Source: Leucobacter insecticola
Lineage (GTDB): Bacteria > Actinomycetota > Actinomycetes > Actinomycetales > Microbacteriaceae
DNA: 64,000 bases
Direction: 5' to 3'
Assembly (NCBI RefSeq): GCF_011382965.1
Contig: NZ_CP049934.1
Coordinates: 434,001-498,000 of the forward strand
Position numbers and translations under genes: made by a program. Below are positions 37,039 through 45,881 of this stretch, one piece after another. Position 1 is the first letter of the stretch. Every line of letters begins with the position of its first letter. The notes under the pieces are model-generated. The model did no database searches, was not told the DNA's origin, and saw only the letters and a list, made by a program, of their open reading frames with translations.

Positions 37039-37095
37039 AGGGAGCAACCTCTCATGATGACCGGGAACTTCCCGGCTCTGTTTCAACCGTAGAGG

Positions 37096-37121
37096 TTGAC
37101 GCAACGTCAATGTCAAGCTCT
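37096..37121 (-). promoter_or_regulatory. MerR-type promoter with palindromic spacer
   Basis: The palindrome TTGACGCAACGTCAA (37096-37110) lies upstream of the MerR-TipAS gene. On the minus strand it sits between TTGACA (about -35, 37111-37116) and TACGGT (about -10), with a 19-bp spacer. This long-spacer design is typical of MerR-controlled promoters. Confidence 0.55.
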
Positions 37122-37148
37122 CGCAAGAAGCACGCGTACGATGAAAGG

Positions 37149-38087
37149 GTGTCTGAACCCAAGATCCTGCTCTATTACGCATTTGCCCCCATCACCGATC
37201 CGGAGTCCGTGCGGCTCTGGCAGAGGGAATTATGCGCGTCGCTCGGCCTGCGCGGCCGTATCATCATCTCGAAGCACGGCATCAACGGCACTGTTGGTGG
37301 CGAGCTGGACGCATGCAAGCAGTACCTCAAGCGGACCCGCGAGTTCGGACCCTTCGCAGGCCTCGACGTCAAGTGGAGTGATGGAACCGGCTTCGATCCC
37401 GAGCAGCCCGAGACCCTGCACGGTGTCGACCGTCGCGCACGGTGGCGACGCATCGCTGACTTCCCGAAGCTGAGCGTGAAAGTGCGCGACGAACTTGTGG
37501 CGTTCGGGATCCCCGACGAGACGATCGTTGACGCCGCCGGAGTGGTGGGCGGCGGCGAGCACCTCAGCCCGCAGGCGGTCAACGAGCTCGTGGCCGAGCG
37601 CGGCGATGAGGTCGTGTTTTTCGACGGTCGCAACGCCTGGGAGGCCGAGGTCGGCAGGTTCAAGGGTGCGGTTGTTCCCGACGTCACCACCACACACGAT
37701 TTCATCGCGCAGATCGAAAGCGGCGCCTACGACGATCTCAAGGATCGCCCCGTCGTCACTTACTGCACCGGCGGCATCCGTTGCGAGATCCTCTCGGTCG
37801 CCATGAAGAACCGTGGCTTTCGCGAGGTCTATCAGATCGACGGCGGCATCGTGCGCTACGGCGAAGCCTTTGGCAACGACGGTCTATGGGAGGGCTCACT
37901 CGCGGTGTTCGACAGTCGAGAGACGATGGATTTCGCCCCCGGTGCTGCGGTGATTGGATCCTGCGCCGCCTGCGGCACCCCCACCAATAACCTCAGCAAC
38001 TGCGCCGACCAGACATGCCGCGTCCGGTTCGTCGCTTGCTCCGAGCACGAGAATGGGCCGTGCGCGGAGCATCTGATGGTGGCATAG
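37149..38087 (+). CDS. trhO: tRNA U34 hydroxylase TrhO (rhodanese-related)
   Basis: The 312-residue protein of the UPF0176/YceA family starts [44 protein letters not shown] rhodanese domain follows, with active Cys in [10 protein letters not shown], then [15 protein letters not shown] and a Cys-rich C-terminus ([27 protein letters not shown]). TrhO hydroxylates uridine 34 of certain tRNAs together with prephenate-dependent TrhP in enterobacteria. An ATG at 37110 is in frame, but it would overlap the divergent MerR operator, so the GTG at 37149 is preferred. Confidence 0.85.
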   Translation: MSEPKILLYYAFAPITDPESVRLWQRELCASLGLRGRIIISKHGINGTVGGELDACKQYLKRTREFGPFAGLDVKWSDGTGFDPEQPETLHGVDRRARWRRIADFPKLSVKVRDELVAFGIPDETIVDAAGVVGGGEHLSPQAVNELVAERGDEVVFFDGRNAWEAEVGRFKGAVVPDVTTTHDFIAQIESGAYDDLKDRPVVTYCTGGIRCEILSVAMKNRGFREVYQIDGGIVRYGEAFGNDGLWEGSLAVFDSRETMDFAPGAAVIGSCAACGTPTNNLSNCADQTCRVRFVACSEHENGPCAEHLMVA

Positions 38088-38110
38088 CGCTTCTGCACCT
38101 CCACTCCCCC

Positions 38111-38207
38111 GTCGAGAATGCAGTATCTCGACGAGAAGCCAGTTCCCGTGCGTCGGTGCGATGCTTTCTCGTCGAGATACTGCTTTCTCGTCGAGATAGT
38201 AGCCAGT
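38111..38207. repeat. Dispersed intergenic repeat, copy 2 (CGACGAGAAG family)
   Basis: TCTCGACGAGAAGC (38126-38139) and GCTTTCTCGTCGAGA (38163-38177) are inverted arms around about 23 bp. A third unit TTTCTCGTCGAGATA follows at 38184-38198. The arrangement and bases match the copy at 21905-21999, including the GTGCGTCGGTG / CGACGCACGTG-like middle. Confidence 0.65.
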
Positions 38208-38230
38208 CGCGGTTTGCGGGCCGCGCCAGA

Positions 38231-38270
38231 ACTGGACTGGACTGGACTGGACTGGACTGGACTGGACTGC
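38231..38270. repeat. ACTGG pentanucleotide tandem repeat
   Basis: Seven exact ACTGG units are followed by one ACTGC. The tract lies 19 bp beyond the stop of the M13 peptidase gene, in the gap between it and trhO. Slippage here would not change a protein. Confidence 0.9.
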
Positions 38271-38288
38271 GCAAGCTACCCGCGCGAG

Positions 38289-40271
38289 CTACCAAATACT
38301 CACGCGCTCGGCCGGATCCAGCCACAACTTGTCACCCGGCTTCGTATCGTAGGCCTCGTGGAACGCATCGAGGTTTGCGACGATCTGATTGCAGCGGAAC
38401 TCGTTGGGCGAGTGTGGGTCGATCGTCAAGAGGCGCACAGTTTCTTCCGGACGTGATTTCTGCTGCCAGGCCTGCGCCCACGACAGGAAGAAACGCTCGG
38501 CACCGCTGAGCCCGTCAATCACGGGCGGCTCCGCGCCTTCGAGCGAACGCAGGTACGCCTTCCATGCGATCGCGAGCCCGCCCAGGTCACCAATGTTCTC
38601 GCCGATCGTCAACTCACCATTGACGGTCTGGCCATCTGCGCCCTCCGGCGACAGCGCGTTGTACTGGCCAATAAGCGCACCCGTCAGCTTTTCAAACGCC
38701 GCGCGATCCTCCTCGGTCCACCAGTCGGTGAGCTTGCCATCGCCGTCGTAGCGGGATCCTTGATCGTCGAAGCCGTGGCCAATCTCGTGGCCGATCACGG
38801 CGCCGATCGCGCCAAAGTTCGCGGCACCGTCGACGTTCTTGTCAAAGAACGGAGGCTGCAGGATCGCCGCCGGGAACACGATCTCGTTGAATCCCGGGTT
38901 GTAGTAGGCGTTCACCGTCTGAGGGGTCATGAACCACTCGTCACGATCGATGGGTTTGCCCACCTTGCCAAGCTCGCGGTTGAACTCGTACTCAGCAACC
39001 TGCCGCGAGTTGCCGATAAGGTCGCCCGAGTCGACGGTGATCGCGGAGTAGTCACGCCACTTCACCGGGTACCCAATCTTGGGGGTGAACTTGTCGAGCT
39101 TTTCGAGCGCCCGCACTTTGGTCTCAGGGCTCATCCAGTCGAGCTGCTGGATCGAATCACGGTATGCCTCGATAAGGTGTTCCACCAGCACATCCATTGC
39201 GGCCTTCGCGTCTTCGTCGAAGTGGCGCTCAACGTAAAGCCGGCCAACAGCCTCACCCATTGATCCCTCGACGAAAGAGACACCGCGGCGCCAACGGTCC
39301 CGCTGCTCGGTCGCACCGGTAAGCGCCGTGCCGTAGAAATCGAAGTTCGCACGGGAAAGTTCCTGCGAAAGCAGCGCCGCGGATCCGCGCACGATCGACC
39401 AGGCAAGCCAGGCTTTCCAGGCCTCGAGCTCGTCTTCAACGAGCAGCTTCGCAAGCCCCGCGATGGCTTCGGGCTGCCCCACAACGACCTCAGCAAACGC
39501 AGTCTCGGGAGCACCCATAGCGCCGAGGTACGCGCGCCAATCAAGCTCGGGCGTAATTTCCTGCAGGCCAGCAAAGTCGCGCAGATTGTAGAGCTTCTGA
39601 ATATCGCGGCTCGCAACCTTGTCCCAGTGCGAGGCGGCGATGCGCGTCTCCAGGTCGAAGGTGAGCTGCGCGAGGCGTGCAGCGTCTGCGACCCCTGCGA
39701 GTTCCAGCATGCGCTCGATGTGCGCGCGGTACTGATCCCGCACCTCGGCGAACTGCTCTTCGCGATAGTAGGACTCGTCGGGGAGCCCTATCCCGCCCTG
39801 CATGACGAACACGATGTAGCGGGCGGGATCCCCCGGATCGTTGTCGATGAACATGCCAGCAAAGCCGCCGAGCCCCTGCCGCTCGAGTTCCCCTACAAGG
39901 GTGATCAGCTCAGGGATCGAGCTGACGCCCTGAGCCCGCGCGAGATCCGCAGCGATCGGCTCAGCGCCGAGGGCGTCGACGCGCGCGACATCCATGAAGC
40001 TCGCGTAGAGCGCCGCAACCTTATCGGCCTCGCTTGCGCTTGCTGCGAGCGCACCGGCCGCGGGAGCCTGGGTGCCAGTGATGATGTCGCGAACTGCCTC
40101 CTCAGCATTCTCCGCGAGCACGGCGAAGGATCCGTAGCGCGCCTTGTCTGCCGGGATCTCGGTGCGGTCGATCCATTTGCCGTTGACATGCCTAAACAAA
40201 TCGTCTTGCGGGCGGATCGCGGGGTCGAGTTCGGCGAGGTCAATACCTGAGGAGAGCGCATCATGGGTCAT
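38289..40271 (-). CDS. pepO: M13-family (neprilysin-like) metallopeptidase
   Basis: The 660-residue protein has the full M13 layout. An N-terminal helical domain (RPQDDLFRHVNGKWIDRTEIPADKARYGSF) is followed by the catalytic domain. That has NAYYNPGFNEIVFPAAILQPPFF, zinc motif VIGHEIGHGFDDQGS (HExxH), the third ligand in GENIGDLGG and the C-terminal FFLSWAQAWQQKSRPEE and DPHSPNEFRCNQIVANLDAFHEAYD. No signal peptide or membrane anchor is seen, so it should be cytoplasmic like other bacterial PepO enzymes that cut oligopeptides. It is monocistronic by position. Confidence 0.93.
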   Translation of the reverse strand: MTHDALSSGIDLAELDPAIRPQDDLFRHVNGKWIDRTEIPADKARYGSFAVLAENAEEAVRDIITGTQAPAAGALAASASEADKVAALYASFMDVARVDALGAEPIAADLARAQGVSSIPELITLVGELERQGLGGFAGMFIDNDPGDPARYIVFVMQGGIGLPDESYYREEQFAEVRDQYRAHIERMLELAGVADAARLAQLTFDLETRIAASHWDKVASRDIQKLYNLRDFAGLQEITPELDWRAYLGAMGAPETAFAEVVVGQPEAIAGLAKLLVEDELEAWKAWLAWSIVRGSAALLSQELSRANFDFYGTALTGATEQRDRWRRGVSFVEGSMGEAVGRLYVERHFDEDAKAAMDVLVEHLIEAYRDSIQQLDWMSPETKVRALEKLDKFTPKIGYPVKWRDYSAITVDSGDLIGNSRQVAEYEFNRELGKVGKPIDRDEWFMTPQTVNAYYNPGFNEIVFPAAILQPPFFDKNVDGAANFGAIGAVIGHEIGHGFDDQGSRYDGDGKLTDWWTEEDRAAFEKLTGALIGQYNALSPEGADGQTVNGELTIGENIGDLGGLAIAWKAYLRSLEGAEPPVIDGLSGAERFFLSWAQAWQQKSRPEETVRLLTIDPHSPNEFRCNQIVANLDAFHEAYDTKPGDKLWLDPAERVSIW

Positions 40272-40517
40272 GGAAACAGCCTAGCGATGACGCCCGACAT
40301 TTAGGTCAAGCCTCGAGTTTGGCGGGCCTCCCAAAGTGCACTGTAGGCACCAAACACAAGCATTGATCAAGCAGCGCGATGTTCTCGCGACCACGATCGA
40401 GCCCGCGACCACCTCCGGAGTTTGCGCAGGAGCAAATCCTCGCGCACCCCTCTCGATTCTGTGCGCGGGATCGACCTCCGTCTTGGAGAGCTTTGGGCTC
40501 GCCGCTAACGTAGGGCC

Positions 40518-41854
40518 ATGGGCACCCGAGAAACGAGCGAGCGGACGCGGATCGACCGCAGCATCGCGCACCTCGCTATTCCTGCGCTCGGCGCGCTGAT
40601 CGCCGAGCCGCTCTTTCTCGTGGTCGATTCTGCTCTCGTCGGGCACCTCGGTGCGGTCCCGCTCGCGGGCCTCGCGATCGCGGCCGCGATCCTGCAAACG
40701 GCCGTCGGGCTCATGGTTTTTCTTGCCTACTCGACAACTCCACTCGTAGCGAGACGCCGCGGCGCGGGAGACCTCCGCGGCGCCGTGCAGGCCGGTATCG
40801 ATGGCCTGTGGCTCGCGCTCGGCATCGGAATCCTCGTGGGCGCGGCCCTCTACGCCGCGAGCGCTCCCCTCGTGAAGCTTTTTGATGTCGCCTCCGAAAC
40901 AGCAGCGCAGGCAATCATCTACCTTGCGATCTCGTGCTTCGGCATCCCTGCCATGCTCGTCGTGTTCGCCGCGAGCGGCTTGCTGCGCGGAATGCAAGAC
41001 ACACGCACTCCGCTCACGGTGGCTACGGTCGGCTTCGCGGTGAACGCGCTGCTGAACTGGTGGTTCATCTACGGCCTGGGCTTTGGGATCGCGGGCAGCG
41101 CCTGGGGGACGGTGATCGCGCAGTGGGGCATGGTCGCGGTCTACCTCGCTGTCATCACGCGCCACACTCGCCGCGCGGGCGCCGGATTCCTCCCCCGCCG
41201 CGATGGCCTGGGACATGCGGGGCGGAGCGGCGGTTGGCTCTTCGTGCGCACCGTGGGTCTGCGCGCCGCGCTCCTCGCCACCGTGTTTGCGGCGACGAGC
41301 CACGGCACCACCGCGACCGCCGGCTACCAGGTGGTCTTCACCGTGTTCACGACCGCTGCCTTCGCGCTTGACGCGCTGGCCATCGCCGCGCAGGCGCTCA
41401 TCGGTGATGCGCTCGGATCCCGCGATGCCGCCCGTGCCCACTTCATCGTGCGCCGCACCGTGTTCTGGGGAGTGCTCTGCGGTGCCGCAGTGGGGCTGCT
41501 GCTCGCCACGACCAGCCCGGTGATCGGCTGGGTATTCACGAGCGACGAGGCCGTGCTCGCGATCCTGCCCCGGCGATCCTGGTGCTCGGGATCTCGCTTC
41601 CACTCGGCGGGCTCGTATTTGTGCTCGACGGTGTGCTGATGGGGGCCGGCGACGCCCGCTATCTCGCGTGGACAAGCCTCGTGAACCTCGCCACATATCT
41701 GCCGGTGCTGTGGGCGATCACGGTGCTCGTACCCTCCGGCACCGCGGCGCTCGTCGCCTTGACCGCCGGATTCACGATCGTGTATATGCTCGCGCGCGCG
41801 ATCACGCTCAGTATCCGCACCCTCCGGGGAACGTGGGTGGTGCTTGGTGTATGA
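40518..41854 (+). CDS. MATE-family efflux transporter, frameshifted
   Basis: Across one break this gives 445 residues, the normal MATE length with about twelve spans. It starts IAHLAIPALGALIAEPLFLVVDSALVGHLG and contains GLLRGMQDTRTPL and LNWWFIYGLGFGIAGSAWGT. The first frame ends at 41639 after AILPRRSW; the second resumes LVLGISLPLGGLVFVLDGVLMGAGDARYL, the conserved last part. One more C in the run 41568-41571 restores AILPPAILVLG. It would export cationic drugs using an ion gradient; the substrate is unknown. A long antisense frame here is a shadow. Confidence 0.85.
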
Positions 41855-41978
41855 CCGGCCCCGTGTGTGCGCAAATTGACCTTAAGCTCACTCATAAGAG
41901 CAATCTGTGCTCACAGCGATGGAGGAGAGCATCATCATTGATACGCTAGGCGGACGCCGCGACGGGGAGAGAGGTATC

Positions 41979-43268
41979 GTGAGTTTCCATTCTTCGCCCG
42001 CGCGCAACGCGGTCGGCCGCTGGGTCACCGGCATCCTCATCATCTTCACGCTGCTCGGTTTCGGCTTCGGCAGCTGGTTGGCGCGGCTTCCGGCGGTGCG
42101 GGACCACCTCGGCGCATCGACCCTGGAGATGAGCGTCTACGGGCTGTGCCTGGCGATCGGCTCCCTCTCGGGGCTGCTGCTCGCGGGCCGCACGGTCGCG
42201 CTCCTCGGGTCACGGCGGGCGCTCGGGGTGGGGATCCTGATCCAGGCGCTCGCCATGCCGCTCGCCATCACCCTGATCTGGCAGGAACTACTCATCCCCG
42301 GGCTTGCGCTGCTCTTCTGCTACGGTTTCGCCTTCGCCACCTCCGACGTGGCGATGAACGTCAGTGGGGCCTCCGCTGAGCGCGCGCTCGGCAAGCCACG
42401 GCTGCCCGTGATGCACGCCGGGTACAGTTTGGGAGCGGTCAGCGCGATGGGTGTCGGTGCGCTCGCGGAGACGTGGATGGTTCCCGTGCCGCTGCACCTC
42501 AGCGCGGTGTTCGTGATCATCCTTGTGGTGGGAGTCTTCGCGCTCCGGCTCGTACCACCAGACTCGGAAACCGCGCGGGTCGACCACGGCCCGCAGCTCG
42601 CGGCGCACACCGGGCAGTTGCGGCTTCCGCCCGAAACCGCAGCGGCGCAGGATCCTGCAGCCCAGGCGTCGTCCGCGACACATCTCTCCCGCCCCTACAC
42701 CCCGTGGCGCGACCGTCGGATCCTGCTCGTTGGACTCGTGGCGCTCGGCATGAGTCTCGCCGAGGGCACGGCCTCCGACTGGCTCCCCCTCGCGCTTGCC
42801 GATGGGCGGGGGATCCCGAATTCGACTGCCGCGCTCATCCTGGGCATCTTCTTCGTCGCGATGACCATCACTCGAACGTTTGGCTCGCCGATTCTCAGCC
42901 GTTTGGGGCGGGTACCGGTGCTCCGCGGCGGCGCGATCCTGTGCGGGATCGGTGTGGTCGTGGTGATCCTCGTCCCCTTCACCTGGGGGATTGTCATCGG
43001 CGCACTGATGTGGGGTGTGGGGTGCGCACTCGGCTTTCCGGTCGGGATCTCGGCTGCCGCCGACAACCCGCGGACCGCCGTGCGCGACGTCGCTGCGGTC
43101 TCCGCGATTGCGTACACCGCGATGCTGCTCGGCCCGATGGCGTTCGGGTTTCTTGGGGAACACGTCGGGCTCCTCACCGCGTTCTGGGCACTCGTCGCGG
43201 TCGCTCTGCTCAGCGCACTCGCGGCGGGCGCGGCACGGGAACCGAAGATCCACACGGCTGATCACTAA
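41979..43268 (+). CDS. MFS transporter
   Basis: The 429-residue protein has twelve hydrophobic spans, with a charged loop near the middle (PPDSETARVDHGPQL to HLSRPYTPWRDRR). Features such as GFGFGSWLARLPAVRDHLGAS, RPLPVMHAGYSLGAVSAMG-like and EGTASDWLPLALADGRG fit the FucP/YbjJ-like sugar or drug group; the substrate is unknown. The GTG at 41979 has GGAGAGAGG 4 bp upstream and is preferred over the ATG at 41907. It follows the MATE gene on the same strand by about 120 bp. Confidence 0.85.
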   Translation: MSFHSSPARNAVGRWVTGILIIFTLLGFGFGSWLARLPAVRDHLGASTLEMSVYGLCLAIGSLSGLLLAGRTVALLGSRRALGVGILIQALAMPLAITLIWQELLIPGLALLFCYGFAFATSDVAMNVSGASAERALGKPRLPVMHAGYSLGAVSAMGVGALAETWMVPVPLHLSAVFVIILVVGVFALRLVPPDSETARVDHGPQLAAHTGQLRLPPETAAAQDPAAQASSATHLSRPYTPWRDRRILLVGLVALGMSLAEGTASDWLPLALADGRGIPNSTAALILGIFFVAMTITRTFGSPILSRLGRVPVLRGGAILCGIGVVVVILVPFTWGIVIGALMWGVGCALGFPVGISAAADNPRTAVRDVAAVSAIAYTAMLLGPMAFGFLGEHVGLLTAFWALVAVALLSALAAGAAREPKIHTADH

Positions 43269-43311
43269 CGGCGGGCGCTGAGGGCGGGGCGCAACCCACC
43301 CGCGTCGTCGG

Positions 43312-43357
43312 CACAGCCAGCACAGCCAGCCAGCACAGCCAGCCAGCACAGTCAGCA
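43312..43357. repeat. Short CAGCCAGCA direct repeats
   Basis: Units of CACAGCCAGCCAG and related steps are repeated three to four times between the MFS and nucS genes. It is a low-complexity spacer with no visible role. Confidence 0.6.
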
Positions 43358-43387
43358 CCACCCGGCCAAACCGGCTAAACTGACGCG

Positions 43388-44080
43388 GTGCGAATCGTTG
43401 TGGCTGATTGTTCTGTTGACTATGCGGGGCGACTCTCCGCGCACCTTCCGCGGGCGAAGCGGGTGCTCATGCTGAAGAACGATGGCAGCATCCTGGTGCA
43501 CTCGGACGGCGGCTCCTACAAGCCGCTGAACTGGATGAGCCCGCCGTGCACGCTGGCACCGCTCGAGCCCGACGAGGATCAGCTCGCGGCCGGCATCGTC
43601 GAGGCGTGGGAGGTCACCCACAAGAAGACCGCCGACAGGCTCATTGTTTCGATCTTCGAGATTATTCAGGACAGCTCGCACGATCTCGGCGTCGATCCCG
43701 GCCTCATCAAGGATGGCGTCGAGGCCCACCTGCAGGAGCTCCTTGCCGAGCAGATCGACCGGGTCGGTGAAGGCCACACGCTCGTGCGCCGCGAATACAT
43801 GACGCCGATTGGCCCGGTCGACATTCTTGCGCGCGACGCCACGGGCGCCTCGGTTGCGATTGAAATCAAGCGTCGCGGCGAGATTGACGGTGTTGAGCAA
43901 CTGACCCGCTATCTCGAGCTGATGAACCGGGATCCGGTACTTGCTCCCGTGCAGGGAGTGTTTGCCGCGCAGGAAATCAAGCCCCAGGCGCGCACGCTGG
44001 CCGAGGATCGCGGGATCCGCTGCCTACTCCTGGACTACGACGAGATGCGCGGTATGGAAGACAAGAACACGCTGTTCTAG
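43388..44080 (+). CDS. nucS: Mismatch-specific endonuclease NucS/EndoMS
   Basis: The 230-residue protein has an N-terminal DNA-binding domain ([52 protein letters not shown]). A C-terminal restriction-like nuclease follows ([44 protein letters not shown]), with catalytic Asp in VDILARD and the ExK motif EIKRR. The C-terminus MEDKNTLF is a sliding-clamp-binding tail. NucS cuts mismatched DNA and serves as mismatch repair in actinobacteria lacking MutS/MutL. The start is a GTG at 43388. The gene is intact. Confidence 0.95.
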   Translation: MRIVVADCSVDYAGRLSAHLPRAKRVLMLKNDGSILVHSDGGSYKPLNWMSPPCTLAPLEPDEDQLAAGIVEAWEVTHKKTADRLIVSIFEIIQDSSHDLGVDPGLIKDGVEAHLQELLAEQIDRVGEGHTLVRREYMTPIGPVDILARDATGASVAIEIKRRGEIDGVEQLTRYLELMNRDPVLAPVQGVFAAQEIKPQARTLAEDRGIRCLLLDYDEMRGMEDKNTLF

Positions 44081-44502
44081 GCGGTGATGATCGGCGCACG
44101 TCCAAAGCGCGCCATCAACAGCAGCACGAGGGCCACTCCTGAAAGCAACCCGTCTGCGATACCTGCGGGCAACATGAAGATCATCAGGATCAGCGTCACG
44201 ATGCAGTTCGTAATCGAAAGCCAGTACCCTCACTGACGATTCTTCAGGAGGCCAATCGCCCCGACCGTCCTAAGCGCACCAAAGACACCGCTCATCACCA
44301 TCATCAAATAGAGATGCTCGTTGAAAAAGGGAACGATGAACGAGAACCCTTAGGCGAGCAGTGACGATTCAACCCCCATGAGCAGCAGAATCGGCAGCCC
44401 CAGAAATGGCAGCCCCTCCATCAACACGCCCTGCACCAGTTGCAGGATCGCGGCAACTCGAATCTGGCGGAGTGCGACCGGTTCGGATTGGGACTGAGGC
44501 AT
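44077..44502 (-). pseudogene. Decayed small membrane protein with two stops
   Basis: From the ATG at 44502 one frame reads MPQSQSEPVALRQIRVAAIL, LVQGVLMEGLPFLGLPILLL, MGVESSLLA, stop TAA (44350-44352), GFSFIVPFFNEHLYLMMVMSG, VFGALRTVGAIGLLKNRQ, stop TGA (44230-44232), GYWLSITNCIVTLILMIFMLP, AGIADGLLSGVALVLLLMARFG and a final TAG at 44077. Four hydrophobic spans remain in one frame with no length change, so these are substitutions, not homopolymer breaks. It overlaps the nucS stop by 4 bp on the other strand. Confidence 0.75.
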
Positions 44503-44512
44503 GGCCAAGATT

Positions 44513-44977
44513 CTACGCGGCCCGAGCCAGGCGTTCTCGCAGCTCGCCGCGGTCAACGGGCAGGGCCGCAAGAAGCACGGCGGCGGGATCCGGCTCCTTA
44601 CGATCAAGCAGCGCGAGCAGCATGTGGCGCGGGGCGATGGTGGGCGACTTCTCTGCGGCCGCGTAGCCAAGCGTGCCCTTCAGCACCTCCTTGGCGCCCG
44701 AGGTCATGCGGGTCGCACGCTTGCCCTTCACGGTGCTTGGCGGCAGCTGCACCTCGCTGACCGAGACTCCGATTGCGGCGAGCGCATCTCTGTCAAGCTG
44801 GTCGGCAGCCATCTGCACCGCAGCAGCGTCAGTGCCGGCAGCGGCCGCAATCTCCTCGTTGCGCAGCAGCGCGAGCAGCAGGTGGTCGGAGGCGATCCTC
44901 ACTGCCCCGCGCCGCTCGGCCTCGGTGAGTGCGTCTTCAACAACCGCTCTGGCTTCTCCAGCAAATCGTTCAAACAT
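44513..44977 (-). CDS. Clp N-terminal-domain protein
   Basis: The 154-residue protein is made of the Clp_N (R) repeats only: MFERFAGEARAVVEDALTEAERRGAVRIASDHLLLALLRNEEIAAA and then GAKEVLKGTLGYAAAEKSPTIAPRHMLLALLDRKEPD. There is no ATPase domain, so it may bind substrates or antagonise ClpC/ClpP. The ATG at 44977 overlaps the stop of the upstream HTH gene by 8 bp, so the two are co-translated. The function is unknown; relatives of this pair are common in actinobacteria. Confidence 0.85.
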   Translation of the reverse strand: MFERFAGEARAVVEDALTEAERRGAVRIASDHLLLALLRNEEIAAAAGTDAAAVQMAADQLDRDALAAIGVSVSEVQLPPSTVKGKRATRMTSGAKEVLKGTLGYAAAEKSPTIAPRHMLLALLDRKEPDPAAVLLAALPVDRGELRERLARAA

Positions 44978-45185
44978 TTCGTTCTCGCTTTCCGTGTTTG
45001 GCGTGTACCGACTGGCGGGTGACGCCAAGCGCGTCACCGATGTCCTCCCAGGACCAACCGGCGGCGCGCGCCTTGGCGACGTGCTCAACTTCCACGCGTT
45101 CTGCGAGGCGGTGGAGTGCCCCTACGGCACGCAACCCGGTTGCGGGATCAGCAGAGCGTACTCGCTCCATATCAAATTCGTTCAC
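44970..45185 (-). CDS. Small helix-turn-helix protein upstream of Clp-N gene
   Basis: The protein is about 66 to 71 residues: VNEFDMERVRSADPATGLRA, then VGALHRLAERVEVEHVAKAR and AAGWSWEDIGDALGVTRQSVHAKHGKRERNV. The helix-turn-helix is in WSWEDIGDALGVTRQSVHAKHG. The start is either GTG 45185 or ATG 45170; a 22-bp palindrome ends right at the GTG. The gene is fused by overlap to the Clp-N gene. It probably represses its own operon by binding the palindrome. Confidence 0.75.
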   Translation of the reverse strand: MNEFDMERVRSADPATGLRAVGALHRLAERVEVEHVAKARAAGWSWEDIGDALGVTRQSVHAKHGKRERNV

Positions 45186-45233
45186 ACTGTCAGTTTGAAC
45201 TGACAGTAGCCTTTTGTCAAGTGAAACTGACAG
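45186..45233 (-). promoter_or_regulatory. Operator and promoter of the HTH/Clp-N operon
   Basis: ACTGTCAGTT-TG-AACTGACAGT is a perfect palindrome (45186-45207). A half site (AAACTGACAG) lies at 45224-45233. On the minus strand TTGACA (45216-45221) is a good -35 and the palindrome covers the -10 region. The -35 and half site overlap the last codons of bioQ. Confidence 0.65.
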
Positions 45234-45819
45234 GACCCAGGCCGGCCAGCACGATGTCGAGACCACGACCGAACGATTCATCGAGGTCAACCGGCTCGGG
45301 ATCCCCCACCCCCGCGGGGTCACCGGGAGCGGTGCCGTGCTGGGCGAGCAGCGCCCCAAATGCCTCAGCCTGGCGCTGCATTTGGGTGGCCTGCGCCTGC
45401 GCAAAGGTGTACAGCAGGAGCGTGCGGGCACCATCAGCACCGACAAGTTCCGCGAGACGGTCCTCGACCGCAGAGCGCCCGAGCCGAAAAGCAGCAGCGG
45501 TGGCCACCACGTCGGCGCCGTCACGCACGGCAAGCATCGCATTTCGCAAACGGTGACACAGCTCGCGGGCGGCACCGGGATTCGGGATCACCGCCGCCGT
45601 GTCGGGGACACCACGCACAGCAACCACCGGCGCGACTTCCGCGACAATCTCGTCGGCCATCAGCGCCAGAAGCGTCTGCTTGTTCGGAACGTGATGGTAC
45701 AGCGCGCTCGGCTGCACATCAAGCTCGGCCGCCACTCGCCGCATCGAGCAGTTCTCCAGCCCCTGTGCCTCGAGTACGCGCAGGGCCGCAGAGACGACAT
45801 CGTTCCGGCTGTTGCGCAT
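45217..45819 (-). CDS. bioQ: TetR-family biotin regulator BioQ
   Basis: The 200-residue protein has a TetR helix-turn-helix (NDVVSAALRVLEAQGLENCSMRRVAAELDVQPSALYHHVPNKQTLLALMADEI). It is divergent from bioY, and the gap holds two TGAAC-N3-GTTCA-type sites, which match the known BioQ operator (TGAAC-N3-GTTAC-like in Corynebacterium). On that basis I name it BioQ; the naming rests on context and site, not on sequence identity. It should repress bioYMN when biotin is plentiful. Its 3' end carries the promoter of the next operon. Confidence 0.78.
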   Translation of the reverse strand: MRNSRNDVVSAALRVLEAQGLENCSMRRVAAELDVQPSALYHHVPNKQTLLALMADEIVAEVAPVVAVRGVPDTAAVIPNPGAARELCHRLRNAMLAVRDGADVVATAAAFRLGRSAVEDRLAELVGADGARTLLLYTFAQAQATQMQRQAEAFGALLAQHGTAPGDPAGVGDPEPVDLDESFGRGLDIVLAGLGPVSFT

Positions 45820-45840
45820 TGCCCCAGCTTAGCGCTAACC

Positions 45841-45868
45841 TGAACACCGTTCACCAGAACACTGTTCA
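45841..45868. promoter_or_regulatory. Two BioQ-type operators upstream of bioY
   Basis: TGAACACCGTTCA (45841-45853) and AGAACACTGTTCA (45856-45868) are tandem 13-bp palindromic sites, 15 bp centre to centre, between bioQ and bioYMN. They match the BioQ consensus form TGAAC-N3-GTTCA. Confidence 0.8.
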
Positions 45869-45881
45869 GGTGCGGGATTCG

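Noticed and set aside
40281..41696. A 471-codon minus-strand frame opposite the MATE gene
   Set aside because: Its sequence is charged and low-complexity (many Arg, Glu, His), typical of the antisense of a high-GC gene, while the plus strand encodes a clear MATE protein.
42288..43361. A 357-codon minus-strand frame opposite the MFS gene
   Set aside because: Antisense shadow; the plus strand has the twelve-span transporter with conserved motifs.
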